Under the pieces are notes generated by a model. The model did not search any database. It was given only the letters and a program-made list of their open reading frames with translations, and was not told the DNA's origin. DNA of 31,522 nucleotides, taken from Balneolaceae bacterium. GTDB lineage: Bacteria > Bacteroidota > Rhodothermia > Balneolales > Balneolaceae. Shown in pieces: positions 1 to 7,912 of the stretch. The position numbers and the translations under genes are program-made. How positions within the stretch are numbered: the first letter of the stretch is position 1; each line of letters opens with the position of its first letter. The stretch is from positions 1 through 31,522 of the forward strand of contig JAASTO010000005.1 in the NCBI GenBank assembly GCA_021767245.1, written 5' to 3'.

Positions 1-1353
1 AACCTGTTTGACGTGCAGTACGGGTGGAACGGCGAGCCGTACCAGCTTGATATCCAACTAAGCGCCGACTCCAAACGCATTTCCGGCTACCGCATGAAAA
101 CAGTCCTGGACGTGCCCGAAAACAACGCCAATGGGCGCGTGTGGTTTCACCTGATCCCGGACAGCAATATCGCTGACCGCTCGTTTTACAACAAGCAGAC
201 GTGGGGGTCGATCAAGCGCATGGCCTCCAAAGAGCTTGGCAACGCCTTTGGGTGGACGCTGGAAGAAAAGACCGGGCAAGGCAAATCCATCTCTGGCAAT
301 CTCGGCAACATTATTGCCACGGAGGAAGACTTTTACGCGGAATACGGCCTCGACATTGAAGCCGAAAAAGCTAAAAAAGACGAGGCTGGAAACGAGCAAA
401 GCTTCAAGGCCATCAAAGAGTCCGCCGGGATGTTTACCATCAAAAAGTGGCAACCGATCATCACCCGAAAACTGGCGGAGCTATTCCTGGAACTTGAAAA
501 AGCCTGGATCAGAACCTCTGAAAGCCGCATGGAACTGCTAAGCAGTGAGCTGAAGCAGACCGAGAAAACGCTGGCTGAACTTCAAAAGGTACTGGCAGGT
601 ACCAAAACCGAGCTGGAAGCGGCCAAAATCGCTCGGGAGAACAACCAGAAGACCGTAATCGAACTCAACGATGTGGTCAACCAGCTGGTGGCGGTGAGTT
701 ACGATGACCGAAATGAACTCTATGAGGAGATAAACCGCATCGCCCCGAAATACAAGATCCGCAAAACGATCACTGTCCGTGATGTGGGTTCGCTAAAAGG
801 CAGTGCGCCCAAAGGCTCGCCTCAACTTCGGGAGAACAAGGCGGACAGTGTGCCAGCAAAAACCACCAAACGGCACGGCGTTCTCAAAACCCTCTACGAA
901 GAACCGCTGGTGTATTCGGGCATCGTCAAAGAACTGGAGTACATCGACGCCAAAGGCTACATGCAGCGCATGGAAGCAGAATCTGATGATCTGGCCATGA
1001 TCATCAACGCCAAGGGCACCACTATTTATGTGTTTCCCACCAGTTTAATGAGGCTCTCTAAGGGAACTTACAACGACCCGAAAGCCGCCGAAATGTTTGA
1101 GGAGTTTCATCATTTCCCGGCAGACGACTACGATTATGAGCTGTTTCCGCCCACGGGTGAGAAACTGATCAGTGCCGGTTTCGCCGACCGCATTATGTAC
1201 GTGAGCGATAAGATTATCTACACCGATGACGAAAAAGGCAAAGACAATCACTATTTCCACTACTTCGATACGGGCAAGCGACCGGTGTTTAAATACGGTG
1301 ATGTGTACATCATCGCTAACGTCAACATAGACGGCAGGGGCATTCTTAATTGA
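1..1353 (+). CDS. Unknown coiled-coil protein, 5' end cut by the window edge
   Basis: The frame is open from base 1 (Asn-Leu-Phe-Asp precede the first possible GTG at 13), so the true start probably lies upstream. I do not recognise the family. An N-terminal globular part of about 160 residues is followed by a long charged coiled coil (about residues 165-235, rich in Glu, Lys and Leu), a Lys/Pro/Ser-rich linker, and a C-terminal domain of about 150 residues rich in Tyr, Phe and Asp. There is no signal peptide or membrane segment. The gene sits 28 bases upstream of the virion-like operon and shares its base composition, so it probably belongs to the same viral element. It could be a virion, replication or scaffolding protein; the sequence does not decide. 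Confidence 0.6.
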   Translation, partial: NLFDVQYGWNGEPYQLDIQLSADSKRISGYRMKTVLDVPENNANGRVWFHLIPDSNIADRSFYNKQTWGSIKRMASKELGNAFGWTLEEKTGQGKSISGNLGNIIATEEDFYAEYGLDIEAEKAKKDEAGNEQSFKAIKESAGMFTIKKWQPIITRKLAELFLELEKAWIRTSESRMELLSSELKQTEKTLAELQKVLAGTKTELEAAKIARENNQKTVIELNDVVNQLVAVSYDDRNELYEEINRIAPKYKIRKTITVRDVGSLKGSAPKGSPQLRENKADSVPAKTTKRHGVLKTLYEEPLVYSGIVKELEYIDAKGYMQRMEAESDDLAMIINAKGTTIYVFPTSLMRLSKGTYNDPKAAEMFEEFHHFPADDYDYELFPPTGEKLISAGFADRIMYVSDKIIYTDDEKGKDNHYFHYFDTGKRPVFKYGDVYIIANVNIDGRGILN

Positions 1354-1381
1354 ACCACCCGCCAGAACAACGAAGGCACCT

Positions 1382-1885
1382 ATGAAAGAGCGCGTGTTCG
1401 CCAAGAACCCTTCCGAGCTACAAATCATCGAAAACCCAAACAAACGACGCAGTAACATGACAAAAGAAAGCAAAATCACTACCGAGAAGGCGGTCTCTGA
1501 GTTCAAGCAGCAGGCCATCACCGCCGGATATATTCTTGGTGGACAAGCGGTGGCCGCACAGATGAATGTCCTGGCCGTCCCTCTGCTGACAGGCAACGCC
1601 TCAGCAACCATTCAACAAGCAACACGAGCCGGTATCCCTCTCACCGCAGGAGTACTTCTAACACTCCTCTCCAAAAACAAACACGTTCGCGGACTGGCCA
1701 TGGGCATGGGCGTGCAAGGCGTAATGGAGGTTATCAAATTTATTACCCCTGACTGGACGCCCCAGCAAGGCCTGATGGATGGCTCCGGGTACGTATATGA
1801 CAGTCTGCCTGAAATCCAGGAGAAAACACATCACGTGGATGAAGTGGAACATTCGGCAGAGGTTGATAACACCATCGAAGTGTAA
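1382..1885 (+). CDS. Small hydrophobic membrane protein of the viral module
   Basis: This 167-residue protein has a charged N-terminus of about 45 residues, then a Gly/Ala-rich hydrophobic centre with two or three possible membrane segments (about 46-70, 84-97 and 103-121), and an acidic His-containing tail. I do not recognise the family. The first ATG at 1382 is taken as the start. An internal ATG at 1457 would remove 25 residues and cannot be excluded. Its place directly before the first capsid-type gene suggests a virion membrane or assembly protein, by analogy with viruses that carry a lipid membrane under the capsid. This role is inferred from context only. Confidence 0.55.
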   Translation: MKERVFAKNPSELQIIENPNKRRSNMTKESKITTEKAVSEFKQQAITAGYILGGQAVAAQMNVLAVPLLTGNASATIQQATRAGIPLTAGVLLTLLSKNKHVRGLAMGMGVQGVMEVIKFITPDWTPQQGLMDGSGYVYDSLPEIQEKTHHVDEVEHSAEVDNTIEV

Positions 1886-1976
1886 AAATTCCATTTGTTC
1901 GCACTGGGTTGCAAAAGGGGTACTGGTAATACCGAAACGGCAAACCGCCACATTCTAAACCTTTTAACACACCAAT

Positions 1977-2588
1977 ATGAGCAACAAAATTTCCAAAAAA
2001 GCACTTGTTCCAGCAACCGCACGCATCAAAACATATTTTGACACGCGCAAAGTGCAGCAAAACCAATCGGTCCTTAACTTTTTTCCTGCCAATGCAGATC
2101 GAAAGCTCACGCGGGACAACTACGTAAGTAACCCATTTCCGGGAGCTATGAAACGTCGAATTTTGGGTCTGTCCTTTGAACTCACCAAGCAGTTCATCGA
2201 AGACGATGCGGCTAATGGCATTGACGCTCGAGCCATTGTAAACGGGCTCAAAGACGCCGCCATCCTGCTTCAGGCCGACAACGATAACAAGGAGTTTCTC
2301 CGCGCTCCCATGAGCGAGTTTTCCAACTTTGCAGGCACAGGCATTCAGTTTACCTCGGCCACCAATAATACCGTGGACGCTGTAGCTGAATATCGCCGGC
2401 TTGTTACCATGAAATCAGCCAGCGAGTACCGCCTGGCCGACCCGTTTGATCTGGCCATCAACCAGACGGTTTCCCTTGCCGTGCACTTTGATGATGCCTC
2501 GGTGTTTCCAACTTCCGAGAACTGGAACCAATCCGGTCAGGGAGAATTGTGGCTCAGAGCTTCTATGGTAGTCGCAGAAGTTGAGTAA
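1977..2588 (+). CDS. Candidate capsid protein, single beta-barrel type
   Basis: This 203-residue protein has no signal peptide and no membrane segment. The C-terminal part (about 151-200) alternates hydrophobic residues in strand-like runs: a Pro-Phe-Asp-Leu-Ala-Ile stretch, a Val-Ser-Leu-Ala-Val-His-Phe strand, a variable loop, then Gly-Glu-Leu-Trp-Leu-Arg-Ala. This layout resembles the last strands of jelly-roll capsid proteins of small tailless phages. An Arg-rich N-terminus and a Phe-Pro-containing segment near residue 53 are also typical of virion proteins. The gene is followed at once by a strong terminator, which would set its expression apart from the next genes. It is a capsid or vertex candidate; I cannot name a family from sequence alone. 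Confidence 0.45.
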   Translation: MSNKISKKALVPATARIKTYFDTRKVQQNQSVLNFFPANADRKLTRDNYVSNPFPGAMKRRILGLSFELTKQFIEDDAANGIDARAIVNGLKDAAILLQADNDNKEFLRAPMSEFSNFAGTGIQFTSATNNTVDAVAEYRRLVTMKSASEYRLADPFDLAINQTVSLAVHFDDASVFPTSENWNQSGQGELWLRASMVVAEVE

Positions 2589-2597
2589 TCCATCCCG

Positions 2598-2639
2598 TCC
2601 CGCCGGTTCCGATTCTTCGGTTCCGGCGGGATTCTTTTT
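2598..2639 (+). terminator. Rho-independent terminator inside the virion operon
   Basis: A perfect 9-bp stem (TCCCGCCGG at 2598-2606 pairing with 2623-2631) with a 16-base loop is followed by a T-rich tract (2632-2639). It begins 10 bases after the stop codon of the 203-residue capsid-type gene and ends about 30 bases before the next gene. It therefore probably partly terminates transcription between the two putative capsid genes. Confidence 0.8.
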
Positions 2640-2671
2640 CCAATCAATCCTGACTACCTCAAAGCAACGCC

Positions 2672-3448
2672 ATGAAGATTATCTCTAATTTTTTACCTCC
2701 TAAAGAAAGTTCGGCCTACAATCCGGCCAAATCGGTCGAGGTGCAACCCGGTGCAACCGCTCACCTTACCATGAACGGCATGGGTGGAGAGCGCTACGGC
2801 ATCCGAAAGATTCTCCCGTTCAGCGCCAACATGAATGCCATTTTGATCTCGGCCCGCCTGAATGAAGACCTCTACCTGTTTCGCGATGTGCAGCTCTCAG
2901 TAGTGCACAACCTGTTCAAATCCATTGACGGGCTGTTCGCTCCCTTCATCATTCAGAAGAATAACCACATTGTATTTGAACTCACCAATACCGGTGCTGC
3001 AAAGCAAACGGTAAACATTCAGCTTGTGGGCTTCGACCAGTTTGCGCTGGCAAAGCTCAGCGCGGCCTACCAGCAAATTGGAGCTTCGGTTCCAGTGCCC
3101 CGGTTCCTGTATGGACATAGCACGGTTCCAGCGGGCGGGCTCAACATTGATCTGGGCGTGAAAAGCAAAAGCGTGGACGTGCAGGTTCGCCGCATGGCCA
3201 TGAGCAGTAACCAGCCCGGAGCTATAACCGCCTCAATGAAAGTGTACAATACCACGGTTCGGGATGAAGTATTCCTGGAGCAGGTGAATGACGAGTTCAA
3301 CGACAAGTATATCAACGTGCCTTTTGTGGTAGGATCAAACGTGCCTTTTGACGTGTACGCCTCCAACTACGGTGCCCAGCCTGCCGAGGTAAGTTTTCTT
3401 TGTGAGAGCTACGTGCAGGCTAACACTGGATTCAATTCAGCGGAGTAG
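2672..3448 (+). CDS. Candidate major capsid protein with two repeated beta domains
   Basis: This 258-residue protein is rich in predicted beta strands and has no membrane segment. Residues 91-123 and 217-249 look like copies of one motif. Each begins Pro-Phe followed by two Ile/Val, then Asn, then a strand ending Phe/Asp/Glu-Leu/Val, then Asn-x-Gly-Ala, and closes with a hydrophobic strand ending in Gln. Each copy closes a half of about 125 residues. Two tandem beta-barrels in so short a chain would fit the double jelly-roll major capsid fold, whose smallest well-known member is PM2 P2 (269 residues). Two barrels of the P23-77 type are an alternative. The gene follows a terminator and is spaced by only 2 bases from the next one. 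The capsid role is inferred from pattern and context. Confidence 0.5.
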   Translation: MKIISNFLPPKESSAYNPAKSVEVQPGATAHLTMNGMGGERYGIRKILPFSANMNAILISARLNEDLYLFRDVQLSVVHNLFKSIDGLFAPFIIQKNNHIVFELTNTGAAKQTVNIQLVGFDQFALAKLSAAYQQIGASVPVPRFLYGHSTVPAGGLNIDLGVKSKSVDVQVRRMAMSSNQPGAITASMKVYNTTVRDEVFLEQVNDEFNDKYINVPFVVGSNVPFDVYASNYGAQPAEVSFLCESYVQANTGFNSAE

Positions 3449-3450
3449 AC

Positions 3451-3864
3451 ATGCTCAACGACTTGATTAAAGTACTCTGCGAGCTGGCTGCTAACGTAGA
3501 AGCATTGGTTAAAAACCTGCAAAAAACTGAAGGTCCTCAGCCCAGTCAGGCCCGGATTGCCTCCTCCATTTCCCCGGTGATGAAACAGGGCGAAGCGCCC
3601 GTTCGCCTTGTCAACGAAAACCCATACCGGCTTGGAGTGATTATTCAAAACAGCAGCGAAGGCGAGCTTATGATTGCCCTGGACAGCCAGCGGATATCGG
3701 ACAAGTACTACACCTTCAAACTGCGAGCGGGTGAAACTCTGCATTTTGATCTTCGCCGGTTCGGGGAACTCTACAAAGGTGGTTTTATGGGCCTGTGGGA
3801 TGAGGCGACCAATCCGGGAGCGGAGTCCAAAGCCCTGGTAACCGAAATCTTTTGGACAAGCTGA
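3451..3864 (+). CDS. Small beta-sandwich virion protein candidate
   Basis: The 137-residue protein begins with a short amphipathic helix (about 1-27). A linker is followed by a beta-rich domain (about 50-137) containing an Asn-Pro-Tyr-Arg turn, an Ile-Ile-Gln-Asn strand, and a Leu-Arg-Ala-Gly-Glu-Thr-Leu segment. Similar small domains (residues for turn, Gln-Asn strand, late Gly-Glu strand, final strand) occur in accessory capsid or vertex proteins of many phages. It starts 2 bases after the capsid candidate and stops 1 base before the next gene, so it is surely cotranscribed and probably translationally coupled. A penton or capsid-decoration role is an inference. Confidence 0.5.
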   Translation: MLNDLIKVLCELAANVEALVKNLQKTEGPQPSQARIASSISPVMKQGEAPVRLVNENPYRLGVIIQNSSEGELMIALDSQRISDKYYTFKLRAGETLHFDLRRFGELYKGGFMGLWDEATNPGAESKALVTEIFWTS

Positions 3865-3865
3865 G

Positions 3866-4444
3866 ATGAGTAAGATTAGCGGACAGGAATTTGGTCTAAA
3901 CGAGGCTTTTAAAATGCGGGTCGTGAGCGGAATGCTCGTGGACGGCTCCATTTTGATCTCGTGGGCCACCGGAGAACCGGCATCAAGCCAGATTGACTGG
4001 GGATGGGACGACTCGGTTCCTTTCCAGACACCTGAAGTTCACGCCGAACCGGAAGAAATGGTGCGTTATCACCAGCTTTACCTGCCTCAAACGCTGGTTG
4101 ATCAGCGACATTATTTCCGTGTGCGCTCGCGAACCGAGCATGGGAAAATCGGGATCTCGGATATCTATATGGTCGTGGTTCCTCCGGATCTGGACATAAA
4201 AAACCGGGGCCGAATGGCTACTGAGATTGAGTTGGAATTGGTGCTGGTCAAAACCACCAGCATCGACTGCACGAACTTTCCAGTCACCTCTTTGTCGGGT
4301 TACCGAACCGAACCCATTGCCTCCGATCAACCAGCGGCTTTTGATCACGAGTACTCTCAACCCGAGCCACTGGACCAGGTGAAAGAGGTTAATGCCAACA
4401 ACAGCAGTTCTCTGACTACCAACATCAGCTACACCATTACATAA
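3866..4444 (+). CDS. FN3-like virion surface protein candidate
   Basis: Residues about 17-104 of this 192-residue protein match the fibronectin type III pattern. There is a Ser-Trp-Ala-Thr-Gly-Glu-Pro-Ala-Ser-Ser strand and turn, a His-x-Leu-Tyr-Leu-Pro segment, and an Arg-His-Tyr-Phe-Arg-Val-Arg-Ser strand that ends in a Gly-containing turn. The second half (about 110-192) is Ser/Thr/Asn-rich and acidic, and is probably extended. FN3-like domains are common on phage surfaces, where they bind host glycans or other virion proteins. There is no signal peptide. It is spaced 1 base from the gene before it and 26 bases from the next start, inside the operon. Confidence 0.55.
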   Translation: MSKISGQEFGLNEAFKMRVVSGMLVDGSILISWATGEPASSQIDWGWDDSVPFQTPEVHAEPEEMVRYHQLYLPQTLVDQRHYFRVRSRTEHGKIGISDIYMVVVPPDLDIKNRGRMATEIELELVLVKTTSIDCTNFPVTSLSGYRTEPIASDQPAAFDHEYSQPEPLDQVKEVNANNSSSLTTNISYTIT

Positions 4445-4470
4445 CCTCATATTTGCATAAACAAACCCCC

Positions 4471-5874
4471 ATGAAAATCATTAGAACGGATTTAAACGTC
4501 GGAAAAACGGCCAGCGGTCTCGACATGTACTGCGACCTGTCCCTGGAACAGCGGCACCTGTACCGCATGAAATGCGAAAGCTTTGTAGGAAACCTGCTCA
4601 AATGGATGCGCATCCAAATGGGTAAAACGAATCAGGACGAGTACTGGGATGGCCATAATACCCGAAAACTCATCACCAACATCATTAGCATCGTTGAATC
4701 CGGTGATGATTTAATTATTGAGCTTTCCGACTACCACGAATACAGCACCGTGGATCACGACCTGATTACCATTCAGGGAGTTATTGGTCTGGAGGGATTA
4801 AACGGGGTGTACTATCACGACAACACCAAGGGGCCATTTCCGCTTGACCGCCATAGCCGGTACAAGTATTTCATTCGAGGAATTGTGCCTCACCTGACCG
4901 GGGTGTGGGATGGAAATTCAGGGGTTTCGATTGCGGCTAAATACCGAATCCAGTGGGCGTCTAATGATTATCACTTGCCAATTAACTGGAATCCCATTAT
5001 TGGCATGAGCGACCAGGCCGTGAAAGCCTCAGATTTATGCCTTCCGGGGTATTTCAAGCGGGGGTGCACCCAAGGGGCGGTATCCATAACCTCGCTTATA
5101 ACCGATCAGGAAAGCTCCAAATTTACGCTCTCCCGACCGTTCACGAACATGTCTGGAGCTATTCGTGATATTAAAGAAATTGGAATCATGTCAGGGGATT
5201 ACCGCAGCGCCTATATGCTAATGGCTCGCGACGTACTTGGGGCACCCATCAGTCTTGGAGACACTTCCACCTTGTCGCTGGATTATGAGATCATTTCCAT
5301 GATTGAGAACTTCAATCAAGACACGGACGCTAATGGAACCAATGGCGGGTGGACGGAGAATTTCATGTACATCCTGCATCGTATTGCTAACCCAAGTGCA
5401 GCTCACAATTGGGAAAACGAGTATCATTTTACCGCTGGATTGGGTGGTGGGGGCACAGGTGTCAATTTTGACTATTATCGTAACCTGGACGGCTGGAAAT
5501 TTGGCGTTCGTGTGGGTGAGTCCAACAAGTTTGTTTCCATGACCGACCAATCACTGACTCCGGAAAATGCAGAAGTGAACGGTGTTCCACATGGCTATGG
5601 AGACGGGGAACTGGTACATCACGGCACGCATATCGGCGAGCTTGTCGTTGATGACGTAGCTAATGAAGTGTACTTCCCAGTCGAGCGCATTTTTGAAAAT
5701 CGAGGCGCAACACCGATTACGGTTCGCGAGATTGGTTTATTTGGAAACAAAAATAATTCAAACCAGATTTCCCCGCACCTGTTGGCTCGTAAAGCATTGG
5801 CTCCTGTCGATCAGTTTACTATCGGAGCAGGCGAAACGGCAAAGGTCACCTTCAACTGCAAGGCGATTGTATAA
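4471..5874 (+). CDS. Large virion protein, possible spike or receptor-binding protein
   Basis: This 467-residue protein is counted from ATG 4471. An in-frame TTG at 4453 is rejected because it only adds six residues with no support. Most of the chain I do not recognise; it contains many aromatic residues, Gly-rich loops (about 350-365) and His-rich turns. The last 50 residues carry a pattern common at the C-termini of phage structural proteins: Arg-Glu-Ile-Gly-Leu-Phe-Gly, then Leu-Leu-Ala-Arg, then Ala-Pro-Val, then a Gly-Ala-Gly-Glu-Thr strand and a terminal hydrophobic strand. It is the longest complete gene of the operon. Its size and position suggest the vertex spike or adsorption protein. 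The next gene starts on the base after its stop. Confidence 0.5.
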   Translation: MKIIRTDLNVGKTASGLDMYCDLSLEQRHLYRMKCESFVGNLLKWMRIQMGKTNQDEYWDGHNTRKLITNIISIVESGDDLIIELSDYHEYSTVDHDLITIQGVIGLEGLNGVYYHDNTKGPFPLDRHSRYKYFIRGIVPHLTGVWDGNSGVSIAAKYRIQWASNDYHLPINWNPIIGMSDQAVKASDLCLPGYFKRGCTQGAVSITSLITDQESSKFTLSRPFTNMSGAIRDIKEIGIMSGDYRSAYMLMARDVLGAPISLGDTSTLSLDYEIISMIENFNQDTDANGTNGGWTENFMYILHRIANPSAAHNWENEYHFTAGLGGGGTGVNFDYYRNLDGWKFGVRVGESNKFVSMTDQSLTPENAEVNGVPHGYGDGELVHHGTHIGELVVDDVANEVYFPVERIFENRGATPITVREIGLFGNKNNSNQISPHLLARKALAPVDQFTIGAGETAKVTFNCKAIV

Positions 5875-6429
5875 GTGAGTAGCGCGCTGTCCATATCCTC
5901 CCAGCTCAGCTACATCCGTGTGAAAGGCATCATGGGGCATTTCTATGAGGCTTCTCGGGCGAATAATGTGCCGGTTTCCCTGCTGTTGGCTATTGCCTCC
6001 AGGGAAAGCCATATGGGACTGACGTTGGACAGCAACTGGACGGGCGACAACGGAAACGGCATCGGTATCATGCAAATTGACCGTCGGTATCATTCGGACT
6101 TTACGAGCTCCCATGCCAATAATGATCATCGCGCCAACATCCACTATGGCAGCAAGTTCCTTGCAGACCTGATCAGAAAGTTTGGAGGTAAGCTTACCCC
6201 AGCCGTGGCGGCGTACAACGCGGGCTACTCAAAAGTACGAAATACGATAAGTGCTGGCATTGATCCCAATTTGGTAACCACCGGGCAAAACTACGCCTCC
6301 GATGTGCTCCGCCGAAAAGAAATCGTCGAGTCCACGCTGGGCATTTCCAAAGCGTCCACGGCCAGCATGGTAATTCTGCCACTAATCATCACAGGATTTA
6401 TTTCCTACCAAATCTTTAACACTCAATAA
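5875..6429 (+). CDS. Membrane-anchored GH23 lysozyme / lytic transglycosylase
   Basis: This protein would cleave the glycan chains of peptidoglycan. The 184-residue chain has the goose-type lysozyme/SLT signature: Ser-Arg-Glu-Ser at 42-45 with Glu44 as the likely catalytic acid, Gly-Asp-Asn-Gly and Gly-Ile-Met-Gln-Ile-Asp at 57-69, and Ala-Ala-Tyr-Asn-Ala-Gly at 112-117. A hydrophobic segment at about 163-181 anchors the C-terminus, while no N-terminal signal is present. The GTG start directly follows the stop of the preceding gene, and the next Met (residue 20) would cut into the first helix of the fold. A C-terminally anchored muralytic enzyme amid virion genes suggests an entry enzyme held in the viral membrane, as PRD1 P7 is, rather than the lysis endolysin. 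Confidence 0.85.
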   Translation: MSSALSISSQLSYIRVKGIMGHFYEASRANNVPVSLLLAIASRESHMGLTLDSNWTGDNGNGIGIMQIDRRYHSDFTSSHANNDHRANIHYGSKFLADLIRKFGGKLTPAVAAYNAGYSKVRNTISAGIDPNLVTTGQNYASDVLRRKEIVESTLGISKASTASMVILPLIITGFISYQIFNTQ

Positions 6430-6434
6430 CCACT

Positions 6435-6809
6435 ATGAAATCATCTTCCGGTTACATCTACAGCGAGGAAAGCTCTCCCGGTTTGGGGCGTATGATGCTT
6501 GACCCGACTTTACCCACAGAACTAAATACGGCAATCCAACCGGTCTCATCCATCAGCAGAATACGACCCACCATTTCCATTTCTCCCAGAATCAGGAAAC
6601 CGGTTCTGCCAAGGTTGCCTAAGATCAAACCAACAAAAGTGACACCAGTTGTTCGTGATTTGACCAAAAAACCTACGGCAACGGCCCAGCCTTCTACAAC
6701 CAAAAGCGAGCCGGTGGCCACACAAAAAAAACCGATTAGTAAGAAGATGATCGCACTGGCCGGGGCCGGTATCGTTGGAGCCGGAATCCTCTTTAAAATC
6801 TTACGCTAA
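6435..6809 (+). CDS. Pro-rich protein with C-terminal membrane anchor
   Basis: The 124-residue protein has a low-complexity body rich in Pro, Thr, Ser, Lys and Arg (about 30-98) and a single hydrophobic Gly-rich segment at about 105-122, ending Phe-Lys-Ile-Leu-Arg. I do not recognise a family. Such a layout, with a basic disordered arm and a C-terminal anchor, fits a virion membrane protein that could touch the genome or capsid from the membrane. It lies 5 bases after the lysozyme gene and 16 bases before another C-terminally anchored protein. Confidence 0.6.
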   Translation: MKSSSGYIYSEESSPGLGRMMLDPTLPTELNTAIQPVSSISRIRPTISISPRIRKPVLPRLPKIKPTKVTPVVRDLTKKPTATAQPSTTKSEPVATQKKPISKKMIALAGAGIVGAGILFKILR

Positions 6810-6825
6810 CCTAACCTGAAAACCA

Positions 6826-7059
6826 ATGAGTAAATCAAGCTATACCTCTGATACCGGCCTTGGATGCGGCTGCGGATGCAACGGAGCCGGAATCGGTTCT
6901 TCCCCCGTTGTGGCCGTTAAAAATACCGAAGCCGAAAACACCAAAATGGACTTGGTGGATACAGCCAAAAAGTATATCAACGGCGACGTGCCGATGAAGT
7001 ACAAAGCGGCTGCCATTGCCCTTGGCGCTGGCTTTCTGTGGCTAAAGTTCAAGAAATAG
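6826..7059 (+). CDS. Small CGCGC-motif protein with C-terminal membrane anchor
   Basis: This 77-residue protein has a Gly-rich N-terminal stretch with the motif Gly-Cys-Gly-Cys-Gly-Cys-Asn-Gly at about 13-20. A charged middle follows, and a hydrophobic segment at about 61-74 ends in Lys-Phe-Lys-Lys. The cysteine cluster could bind a metal or form disulfides, but nothing shows which. It belongs to the series of C-terminally anchored small proteins of the virion operon and ends 2 bases before the M15 peptidase start. I do not recognise a family. Confidence 0.55.
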   Translation: MSKSSYTSDTGLGCGCGCNGAGIGSSPVVAVKNTEAENTKMDLVDTAKKYINGDVPMKYKAAAIALGAGFLWLKFKK

Positions 7060-7061
7060 CC

Positions 7062-7637
7062 ATGAAACGAGGCGACTACATTGCCCTTATAGAAAGCTAT
7101 GGGGGCAATTTTTCCTTGCCCGACTTTGAAATCCAGGGCGATATCTCCCGAATGGATGTGGATTTTCTACGGTCTTTTTTAGCCTGGCGAGATTGGACGG
7201 GAACCAAAACCCTGATCACTTCCGCCTGGCGAGATGGTGATCCAAAATCACATGGAAAAGGCCTGGCCATTGACTGCCTGCTCTTTACCGAGTGGCTTAT
7301 TAAGCAGGCAAGCCCGCTTCAGCACTGGCTGCTTGCAACCACGTGGCCCTTTCAGGGAGTGGGATTGTATCTCGATTGGGAGTTCACACATAAACTAAGC
7401 CAAAAGAAGATCCCGGCTATTGGCTTGCATGTGGACGGGTGGAGTGGCAAGCAGATCAACGAGCGACCACTGCGATGGCTACGGATTGATGGTCATTACT
7501 ACTACCAGTCGACGAAAACCGGACGGTTTTACTGCCGACAGAACAAACAAACCATAACGCTTCCAGAAGCCATTCAGGACTACGAGCAAAGCTATGAGCA
7601 AAGCACCAAAGCCCGAGCATTACCTCAGCAAGTATAA
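7062..7637 (+). CDS. M15-type peptidoglycan peptidase, putative endolysin
   Basis: The 191-residue protein probably cleaves peptide stems of peptidoglycan as a zinc peptidase. The M15 layout is visible: a Thr-Ser-Ala-Trp-Arg strand (about 53-57), Ser-His-Gly-Lys-Gly-Leu-Ala-Ile-Asp (63-71) giving His64 and Asp71 as zinc ligands, and Gly-Leu-His-Val-Asp (121-125) giving His123 as the third. I start it at ATG 7062, two bases after the previous stop; a longer in-frame start at 7038 would overlap that gene and has no support. No signal peptide is seen, so it would need a holin or similar for export. Its 3' end overlaps the next gene by 44 bases. Confidence 0.75.
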   Translation: MKRGDYIALIESYGGNFSLPDFEIQGDISRMDVDFLRSFLAWRDWTGTKTLITSAWRDGDPKSHGKGLAIDCLLFTEWLIKQASPLQHWLLATTWPFQGVGLYLDWEFTHKLSQKKIPAIGLHVDGWSGKQINERPLRWLRIDGHYYYQSTKTGRFYCRQNKQTITLPEAIQDYEQSYEQSTKARALPQQV

Positions 7638-7881
7638 AGAGCTGATCATTACGACCATTATTTGCCTGTTTTTGACCGGGATTTATGACTCGATAAACAA
7701 CCAAACAGCTGAAATCAAACGGTGGTACGAGCTAATGATCAATATCCGTGCTGAGCAGAAGATTCAGGGCGTTGACCTGGAATCATTGAAGCAGTCCATC
7801 GAGGTCTTTCAAACTAAAACCGACCAGGAACTAACCAATCACGAACAACGCATTCAATCCCTTGAACGAGGGCGTGAATAA
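7594..7881 (+). CDS. Single-pass membrane coiled-coil protein, spanin- or holin-like
   Basis: This 95-residue protein has a short basic N-terminus, one membrane segment (about 17-32) and then a long charged alpha-helical region (about 35-93) that looks like a coiled coil. That topology matches inner-membrane spanin subunits and some holin accessory proteins. Its start lies inside the end of the M15 gene (44-base overlap in another frame), an arrangement typical of lysis cassettes. No matching lipoprotein (outer spanin) is visible in the window, so the spanin reading is an inference. Confidence 0.5.
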   Translation: MSKAPKPEHYLSKYKELIITTIICLFLTGIYDSINNQTAEIKRWYELMINIRAEQKIQGVDLESLKQSIEVFQTKTDQELTNHEQRIQSLERGRE

Positions 7882-7912
7882 GCCTTATTAACCTAATTTA
7901 GTCTTATTACTC

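Noticed and set aside
1045..1611. 188-codon open frame on the minus strand
   Set aside because: It is the antisense of two real + strand genes in the viral operon and has no family features; other minus-strand frames in 1-8200 are rejected for the same reason.
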